Shown here: one piece after another, positions 5,919 through 5,925 of the stretch
Numbering within the stretch: position 1 is the stretch's first letter
Layout of the letters: every line of letters starts with the position of its first letter
Assembly: GCA_030639555.1 (NCBI GenBank)
Contig: DAOWCM010000143.1
Location: forward strand, 1-5,925
Direction of reading: 5' to 3'
From: Candidatus Eiseniibacteriota bacterium
Lineage (GTDB): Bacteria; Joyebacterota; Joyebacteria; Joyebacterales; Joyebacteraceae
Length of the DNA: 5,925 nt
Notes under the pieces: model-generated
What the model was told of the DNA's origin: nothing
The model's database searches: none
What the model saw: only the letters and a program-made list of their open reading frames with translations
Made by a program: the position numbers and the translations under genes

Positions 5919-5925
5919 ATGACGA
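5919..5925 (+). CDS. Probable start of the next operon gene (3' partial)
   Basis: An ATG at 5919-5921 follows the previous stop by 9 nt and has GAGG at 5908-5911 with a 7-nt spacer, the same style of coupled start seen at the other junctions. Only two codons (Met-Thr) are visible, so the product cannot be named. By analogy with similar operons it could be another DRTGG/PHP-type protein or a hydrogenase-type Fe-S subunit. Confidence 0.45.

Overview
This 5.9 kb stretch is one compact plus-strand operon of GC-rich DNA. It almost certainly comes from an anaerobic bacterium that uses heterodisulfide-reductase-type (Hdr) flavin/iron-sulfur electron transfer. Gene starts sit next to or overlap the preceding stops (1 to 14 nt) and carry Shine-Dalgarno motifs; the only real gap is 72 nt (64-135). 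The phylum cannot be fixed from sequence alone. The codon bias and the gene mix (HdrA/MvhD with DRTGG and anti-sigma-like ATPase genes) fit a strictly anaerobic bacterium, such as a deltaproteobacterial-type or candidate-phylum lineage. There is no sign of phage, IS elements, CRISPR or RNA genes.

Layout: (1) the last 20 codons of an HdrA-type gene (1-63); (2) an MvhD-family gene (136-981) in which an in-frame TGA at 184-186 lies exactly where the family has a conserved cysteine, followed by a perfect 7-bp hairpin at 204-222 of bacterial SECIS type, so the gene most likely encodes a selenoprotein that an ordinary gene caller would truncate; (3) a flavoprotein (968-2701) made of the N-terminal half of HdrA followed by a GltD/NfnB-like NAD(P)H:FAD module; (4) an 805-residue protein (2703-5120) that begins with the GltD tail and the second half of the interrupted HdrA, then continues with a second, ferredoxin-less HdrA unit; (5) a DRTGG-like small protein (5110-5472); (6) an anti-sigma-like HATPase (5469-5909); (7) a probable next gene starting at 5919.

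How the genes may work together: MvhD proteins carry electrons through a [2Fe-2S] centre into HdrA. HdrA flavin bifurcates or confurcates electrons between partners of different potential. The GltD-like module supplies a probable NAD(P)H site. The inferred role is an Hdr-type, possibly electron-bifurcating, complex that exchanges electrons with NAD(P)H. HdrB, HdrC and any hydrogenase or dehydrogenase partner lie outside the window, so the final donor and acceptor are not known. The last two small genes resemble the DRTGG/ATPase pair often found beside [FeFe]-hydrogenase genes and may be regulatory.

The most interesting points are the recoded UGA with its SECIS in MvhD, and the HdrA reading order, which appears to be interrupted by an inserted GltD module and then split into two genes at 2701/2703.
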